Part shown: positions 58,499 to 64,000 of the stretch, piece after piece
Position numbering within the stretch: the stretch's first letter is position 1
How the letters are laid out: the number at the start of each line of letters is the position of its first letter
From: Alnus glutinosa
Taxonomy: Eukaryota; Streptophyta; Magnoliopsida; Fagales; Betulaceae
Direction: 5' to 3'
Length of the DNA: 64,000 nucleotides
Assembly: GCF_958979055.1 (NCBI RefSeq)
Contig: NC_084898.1
Location: forward strand, 2,738,001-2,802,000
The notes under the pieces: model-generated
What the model saw: only the letters and a program-made list of their open reading frames with translations
Database searches by the model: none
What the model was told of the DNA's origin: nothing
Position numbers and translations under genes: made by a program

Positions 58499-59034
58499 TA
58501 ATGTATTAAGATGTCAAATGGTCCCGTGTCAGTGGTCATCTCTTGACACCCAGCTGCCAATACCAAAGAATCTCCAACCTTTATCTATTTAAAAAGCTGA
58601 GGAAAGCGATTGGATATTTTCAACTTGTCTGAATGAACTTCGGACAGGTCAATTCTATAAGGACTCACATTTGCTGTAAATAGCTTGAAATCCAAATCTC
58701 CATAACGACAAAATGACGTATGTCCAACTGTCCAAGCATAAAAGCAAATGGTCTTCTAGCATGAGGAAGAAAGTGGTATCCAAGGTGAAAATTGATGGCA
58801 CTAAACTGGAATTTCTTATTTTCCAAAAACATCAGATATAAAACCTCACAAACCTACTTGAACTGAGCCACAAAAATAAAAAAATCCAGTCGCAGAGTGA
58901 AAAAAAAAAATAAATAACAAAAACAAAACAAAATTAAGTTAACCTGGTGCACATAAAAAATGAGTCTCACTTCCCCCTCTTTTCTCCAAGAGACTCATTA
59001 TGTGAATTTTTGTTACTTCCAAAAAAACGATCTT

Positions 59035-59205
59035 ATGCTTCCTCATCATCCTCTACCAGTATCCTCTTGCATGCTTCATAGCACATGAAAGAAATCCCGG
59101 CGGCAAGGACCAACTTCATGCAGCTAGGGCCCATCCCTCTATACAAACCTAGAATCCCTTCTTGTTCATATATGCTTGCAAGTGCATGGAGCACATTTAA
59201 AACCA
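59035..59205 (-). pseudogene. Captured C-terminal fragment of a mitochondrial-carrier-family protein
   Basis: The minus-strand frame reads ALASIYEQEGILGLYRGMGP, SCMKLVLAAGISFMCYEACK and RILVEDDEEA then stop. The pattern E-G-hhGLYRG-GPS-hKhhPAAGISFMxYE is the last repeat of the carrier family, closest in style to the BT1-type adenylate carriers. The usual Pro of PAAGISF is Leu here. Upstream of ALAS is a plausible splice acceptor, so this was one terminal exon. Confidence 0.75.
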
Positions 59206-59429
59206 AAAATACACAACACTCTAAAACATGCGTTAACAAGCATGTTGTGGTGCCAGCAAGCAAGTTTTGGCATCCTGCATTAAAGCAAAGGAGTACAGCC
59301 CGTTGCATTAAAACAGCTCTAATTTTGGTCCTAACAAAAGGTGAAAGTACAGCAAAGGAGCTCCAGCAGAAGCATAGATTCATTTATCGGGGTATGGTGC
59401 CTGTTTTGAGCACAGCTTCTGCAAGAGCT

Positions 59430-59520
59430 GAATCCTTAATTGGCCTTCATCTTTTCATCCTGAATCCTTAGCTTCTCATCGATAAGTTCAAGCAACTCTT
59501 GCAAGCCAACTCCTGTGATG
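59430..59520 (-). pseudogene. Possible captured GTPase C-terminal fragment
   Basis: The minus-strand frame reads TGVGLQELLELIDEKLRI then QDEKMKAN and a stop. 'SALTGxGLxELLxLIDxxL' is common near the end of HflX/Era-like GTPases, so this may be a third captured piece. About 26 residues only. Confidence 0.35.
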
Positions 59521-60657
59521 CACATGCATGTGTCTACAAAATTCTCTTGGCTTTTTGCACTTCACTCTGTTCTCCCCTGTTTTATAGTGTGTGAACAGAG
59601 GACCATTTCTCAGCTTCTAACTACCAACTGTTTCCATCACCATCACTCACCTAAGCTCCAAGGCAAAGTCCTCTTCTCGGCAGGCGATGCACGTGGCTTG
59701 TAGAAAGTATTTGCATTATGGGCATAGATGAAGCTGGCAAAGTCCCTGTTTTAGGTCCTTTTTGTTTTTCTCAATTTCCCAAGTTTTCTCCTTTTCATTT
59801 TCAGTTTTTCTGTCGTCATGGTTTATGCGTGGAGTTGGTGGCTTGGTGCTGGTGGTGTTTGGGCATGTTGAGTGTGCGTGTGTTTCTCCCTGCATAAGCT
59901 GGTGATTCTTTGTCTCGCCTCCCCTCCCTTTCAAAAACAGATCGAGAAGACTCTCTGACGAGGGTGGGTGGAAGACGATCGAAGAGAGACTAAGAAATCA
60001 ACATTTAGTTCGGTTAGAAACCAGCAATCTTGAAGAGCACGAATCGTGGAATCGTAGTCATGTACGTCGCCGTTTTGGTTGGTTGAGATTCCAGTGTTCT
60101 GATGGTGTTCTCATTTGGGTCAGCGTTGCCTTGCACCGTGATGGTGTTCTAAGAGAGCGAGACAGAGAAATGGAGTTGAGTGAGAGAGAAATGGATTTTT
60201 AATATAAACGGTGTGTCTTGGCCAAACTCACCGTTTTGAACGGGGATAATTTTGGAAAGCTGGCTTTTAAGTGGTCATGTGAGCTGCATGTGAGATCAAG
60301 TGGATGGAAGGTTTTAAGTGCCAAAGTTGGTTATATCAGGGGGATTATCTACCAATTTTTAAACATTAAATGTCAAATTGCCAATAGGTGGATACATCAG
60401 GGGTAAAGTGTATTTCCCCTTTTATATATGTTTGATAATCTGGCTTATGTGATAAGATTGATATATTCAATATGATGTTTTAAGAACGTAGTACAGTAAC
60501 GTTGTTAGTCATAATTAATATTAATTTGTACATCCTGAAAATGGGAGGCTCTCCAATTACAAGAGATCCCCTGGCCTCCCATAGTTTACGCATGAGATCA
60601 TCAATATATGCGAAAAGGGGGTAACAAAAAGATCTAAAAATTAATATATATAGCTAA

Positions 60658-61060
60658 CACTACAAAAAAAAAACGTAAATTCTGGACGGTTTTAAACCGT
60701 CCAGAAATGCAGAAAAATCCTCTGGAATTGATTCCAGACGGTTTAAAACCGTCTAGGAGAATGCGTCGCTGATTAAGTTTAGGGACGGTTTGGGGAAAAC
60801 CGTCCGCAATTCCAGACGGTTTTTCTCAAACCGTCGAGCACTGTTTACAGACGGTTTTCTCAAACCGTCTGCAATAAATTGCAGACGGTTTTGACCTAAA
60901 CCGTCTGGAACTTATTGCAGACGGTTTAGGTCAAAACCGTCTGCAATTTTCCAGACGGTTTGGGCCGAAACCGTCTCTAAATTATCTGGAAAAAAAAAAA
61001 AAAAAAAAAAAATTCTGGAGAGTTTGGGCCCAAACCGTCCAGAATATTTTTTTTTTTTTT
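60658..61060. mobile_element. CACTA element terminus with palindromic subterminal array
   Basis: The end reads CACTACAAAAAAA, the hallmark of CACTA/En-Spm transposons. Directly inside are about nine palindromic units of the form CAGACGGTTT-N-AAACCGTCTG, at about 60684, 60737, 60782, 60812, 60848, 60880, 60917, 60953 and 61016. Such subterminal repeats are the binding sites of TnpA-like proteins. An A-run and a T-run (60989-61011, 61047-61072) separate the last units. Confidence 0.85.
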
Positions 61061-61117
61061 TTTTTTTTTTTTAAATATGAATTTAATTAATAGAAAATTC
61101 CTTAATACAAAATCCTG

Positions 61118-61242
61118 CAACATCATCTAAATCCAAATTCATTTTCAAATCTAAATCCAACATCCAACATCATCCAAATCCAACATCCAACATCATCCAT
61201 ATCCAAATCCAACATCATCCATATCCAAATCCAACATCCAAA
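61118..61242. repeat. atccaaatccaacatc short tandem repeats
   Basis: The words aaatccaacatcc and catccatatccaaatcc recur about eight times in irregular units of 12-24 bp, inside the CACTA element's non-coding tail. Confidence 0.7.
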
Positions 61243-61378
61243 TCCAAATTAAATGGCACCAACAACAACTTGTGCAAATTCAAATTCACACGATAACAGT
61301 CTATACGTACTAGCTTACATATCATAAGTTAAATTCAATTACAAGAACAACAAAAATCAAGTCCAAATACCTAGACAA

Positions 61379-62165
61379 CTAGACATCACCTTCTTGGTTG
61401 TTTTCTGTTGATGGTACTTTTCCCGTCATAATCATGGCTACCATACGTTTGACACTTTCCAACTCTTGCTGTTGCGCTGCATATTTAGTGTTTTGCTCTT
61501 CGCACAAATTCCCCAAGCGTTCTACCTCAGCAGCCATCTCTATTTCTCTGGAAGTAGGCGCACTAGATATTGATCCTTGTTCGAAGGAATAAGAGGAGGA
61601 TTTACCGGGAGTCGGCCCTAGCCCCACCCCTCGTACACGTCCGGAATGTTCCCGTCCTAGCACTTGTGCGCACGCATCGTTGTGCGACCAATATACCGAC
61701 CCCTGTGAACTTTCTCGTCCTGAAGGCGACTGATTTTCGATAATTGCCTTTATCTTCGCCTGCACAAAACATGCAAATAAAAAATTGAATCTTTCTCAAG
61801 TGGACAAAAGGTTAAAAATATATATATATAAAAAAAAAAAAAAAAAAACCTTGAACCGGAGAATAATGTTTACGTATTTATTACGTACTTACCATAGCTT
61901 CCCCAGCCGTTACATTCACAGGGGTCCCATCTTTCTTGGTATGCGAGACAATGAACATATCGTCTCAGTTCGGGGTTTCACCTGTGTCTTCCTCCTGCAA
62001 TATCATTAACATACTCAATTATAAGCTTATTATCTTACTATAGTGCTTACAAACCGTGAGTGTTTTAAATTTGTACGTACCATTTCTCGTGCAACCTGTG
62101 CAACGCTCTTCGATTCCAAAGTATGAAGAAATGTGTTGCAGCTACGGCTCATCTTGGCCTTCAAT
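61379..62165 (-). pseudogene. CACTA-type (Ptta/En-Spm) transposase C-terminal exons, decayed
   Basis: Three minus-strand pieces with splice-like borders. About 62165-62080: AKMSRSCNTFLHTLESKSVA then QVAREM before GTACGT. About 61995-61893: EEDTGETPN, a stop, DDMFIVSHTKKDGTPVNVTA then GEAM before GTAAGT. 61765-61379: AKIKAIIENQSPSGRESSQG ... EVERLGNLCEEQNTKYAAQQ ... EGDV. The 'F..SHTKKDGTxV' block followed by a coiled-coil tail is the plant transposase (Ptta/En/Spm) C-terminus. The in-frame stop shows decay. It lies directly inside the CACTA terminus at 60658, whose element it belongs to. The other terminus is not seen in the window. Confidence 0.7.
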
Positions 62166-62468
62166 GGAGAATTGTTGGTGTAAGAGAAGTTCAATCCATA
62201 TACTCGATCTCTAACATGATTCAGTTTTATTTTTATATTTTTATCCTCATGAGCACCTCCTATTGGAAATATTGAAGAAACTAACAAAAAGAAAACTACA
62301 TGGATATTCATTCTTTATCACAATATTTTAACCTTTATTTATGTAAATTTTTACAGGGAGAGGAACTAAATAAATTAGTACAACTGTTCCGATCCCTCCA
62401 ATTAAAACCGAATAGTACTAATCATGCAAGGATTTTTATTCCATTAAAGTTAGCTAATTCAATTCTCC

Positions 62469-62508
<40 letters not shown>

Positions 62509-64000
62509 CTTAGGAGCTAGCCAAATAATTCTCTTGAAAAACCTAGAGTATATATTGGAGTTCCTTATTTTGTGGAGTACTGTAAATTACTCTATACGGC
62601 CACTGTATATATCCCTCCATCATAAAATGAAAAATAAAAAATAAAAAATTTCTCAATAATAAAAAATAAAATAAAGGGGAACATTATATATATAGCTAGA
62701 GAGAGTGGAGAAACTTTCATAGGACGAAAATCTGTCCGCTTTCTTTATCAATTAGGTGTAAACTCAGATATCCATCCATCCATCATGAAATTGAAGTCAT
62801 TATATACAGTGATCTCATAAGCAATTGAAGGGAAATTTCACATAAGTTGTTACTTGCATTGACTTTTGATCAATCTTTTAACCTAATACTTAAGCAGTTG
62901 CATGTTTGACAAAGAGTGACAGCATGATGGTACGTTAGTGTTCAGATATATATCATATATGAAAGTGAAAATATTACAACATCAATTAATTAATTGTTAA
63001 TTTCCACTTAGAGCCTGTTCTAGAATCTAGATATGTTTCATAAATAAATTTTTACAGGGAGAGGAACTAAAGAAACTTAATCATTCCTTCAAACTTCTCA
63101 AATAGGTTCCCCCATAAATTAATGATACCCCAAATGGGCCTAACCATATAACCATTTCCATTCTAATCTCAAAGCACTCAAAACCAAAATCAATTGAAGA
63201 TCCAACACCTGTTTTAAGACCTCAATTCCATAGGAGCACAATCAATTTGAAGAAAATCAAACCGGAAAAACAAAATCTCTATATCATTTATGCTATAGAA
63301 ACACACCAGAAATGGTGGTTCTGTGTGCAGCATCAGTGTCAAGAGGCAGTTTATCCACCATGAATTGAATTTGGAGGATCTCTTAGATAAGTTGGTTTGG
63401 CTTTTGAAGAGATTCTACTGAGATGTTTCCATTGATATTTGATTGTATTGCTGGTATAAAATTAATGTGAAACAAATCTTTGGACATCATTGATTTCCAG
63501 AGGATTCCTTATTTACCACATAAGAAAGTTTTGAGATTTCATTTAACATTTAGCCACTAAGTACTCTATAGACAATAAAATTCCTAGAGCAATTTTGGAC
63601 TAGTGATAAGTGGTTAGAAGTTAAGTTACCAAAACAGTTAGTATGGTTAGGCCTTCCATATATGGCATGTACAAGAGCAAATCAAAATTTCAGATCATCT
63701 ATTGGAGTAAGAAGTTTATGGGAATGAGATATTTGACATCTGTAAGTTCATTTTGATGAAAGTGATATTTGAGTTTTAGGTAGTCTAATCTATTCTCGTA
63801 GGCATATATATGTTTAATGCAGCCGATTTGTTCTTCAAGCATATATAATCATTTTGATAAAATACTAGTTCAGCCATGTGTTTCCATATTTGATTTATAT
63901 GACGTAATTGATGGTCTGAACTTACATTCAACAGCCTGGAAAAGGCTCGCCTGATTTTGTACTTGTTCTAACAAAAAGTAGTAAGTAACCATTTCCATTC
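62166..64000. other. AT-rich stretch, no gene recognised
   Basis: It begins with sequence that may still belong to the CACTA element (minus-strand NHVRDRVYGLNFSYTNNSPL near 62170-62240). An (AT)n run is at 62477-62505. The phrase taaatttttacagggagagg followed by aactaaa occurs at 62342 and again at 63046. Nothing after 62700 resembles a known protein or RNA gene. Confidence 0.4.

Larger units (their letters stand above)
57100..60419. mobile_element. 3.3-kb long-TIR element carrying host gene fragments
   Basis: The left arm begins GGAGAAATTACACTTTACCC and the right arm, read inward, GGGGAAATACACTTTACCCC. Inverted similarity continues for about 200 bp, through ccacctattggcaatttgac, gatataaccaactttggcac, cagctcacatgaccacttaa and tccaaaattatccc. 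Between the arms lie pieces of at least two recognisable host genes, all readable on the minus strand, and no transposase. This layout is that of a Pack-type element. The TIR style resembles the smaller Mutator-like elements in the window. I found no convincing target duplication. Confidence 0.75.

Noticed and set aside
60684..61040. Regularly spaced repeats that could suggest a CRISPR array
   Set aside because: The units are palindromic, spaced irregularly by variable centres and sit inside a CACTA terminus in a plant genome.

Overview
The window is nuclear DNA from a flowering plant, most likely a woody eudicot. Genes have spliced exons with GT-AG (once GC-AG) introns, the intergenic DNA is AT-rich and packed with plant transposon families, and the protein families are plant ones (FAR1-related, CYP76 P450, plastid Nudix hydrolase, copper chaperone CCS, SBT1-type subtilase). 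I saw no tRNA, rRNA, CRISPR array or prokaryotic operon. The species cannot be named from the sequence alone.

Layout. 1-3.6 kb: a FAR1/MULE-transposase-like gene on the minus strand, broken by two frameshifts. 4.5-6.7 kb: a GC-rich stretch with a 58-bp minisatellite, split by a 955-bp hAT-like element with a perfect 8-bp target duplication. About 6.7-16.8 kb and 17.6-29.3 kb: two copies of a large tandem duplication. Each carries, on the minus strand, one two-exon CYP76 copy and one CYP76 copy that has only exon 1. The two-exon copies have decayed by different mutations. The exon-1-only copies are both still open. 29.6-33.9 kb: three long-inverted-repeat, Mutator-like non-autonomous elements. 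34.1-37.3 kb: an intact seven-exon NUDT14-type ADP-sugar diphosphatase gene (+). 39.2-42.3 kb: an intact six-exon CCS gene (-), convergent with it. 43.5-44.9 kb: two adjacent elements sharing a TAA target site. 46.8-51.1 kb: nested Copia, TRIM, hAT-like and Mutator-like remnants. 53.2-55.5 kb: an intact intronless subtilisin-like protease (+). 55.8-56.3 kb: a LINE tail. 57.1-60.4 kb: a 3.3-kb long-TIR element carrying fragments of host genes. 60.66-62.2 kb: one end of a CACTA element with a palindromic subterminal array and decayed transposase-type exons.

Only three genes look intact: NUDT14, CCS and the subtilase. They have no evident functional link. The most notable signal is gene-fragment capture: a 901-bp TAA-flanked element holds pieces resembling a PPR336-type protein and DNA topoisomerase II, and the 3.3-kb long-TIR element holds pieces of the splicing factor Crooked neck/CLF1 and a mitochondrial-carrier-family protein. 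The second signal is the CYP76 array of alternating whole and half genes. Calls were made by reading translations and repeats by eye; no alignment or database search was run.
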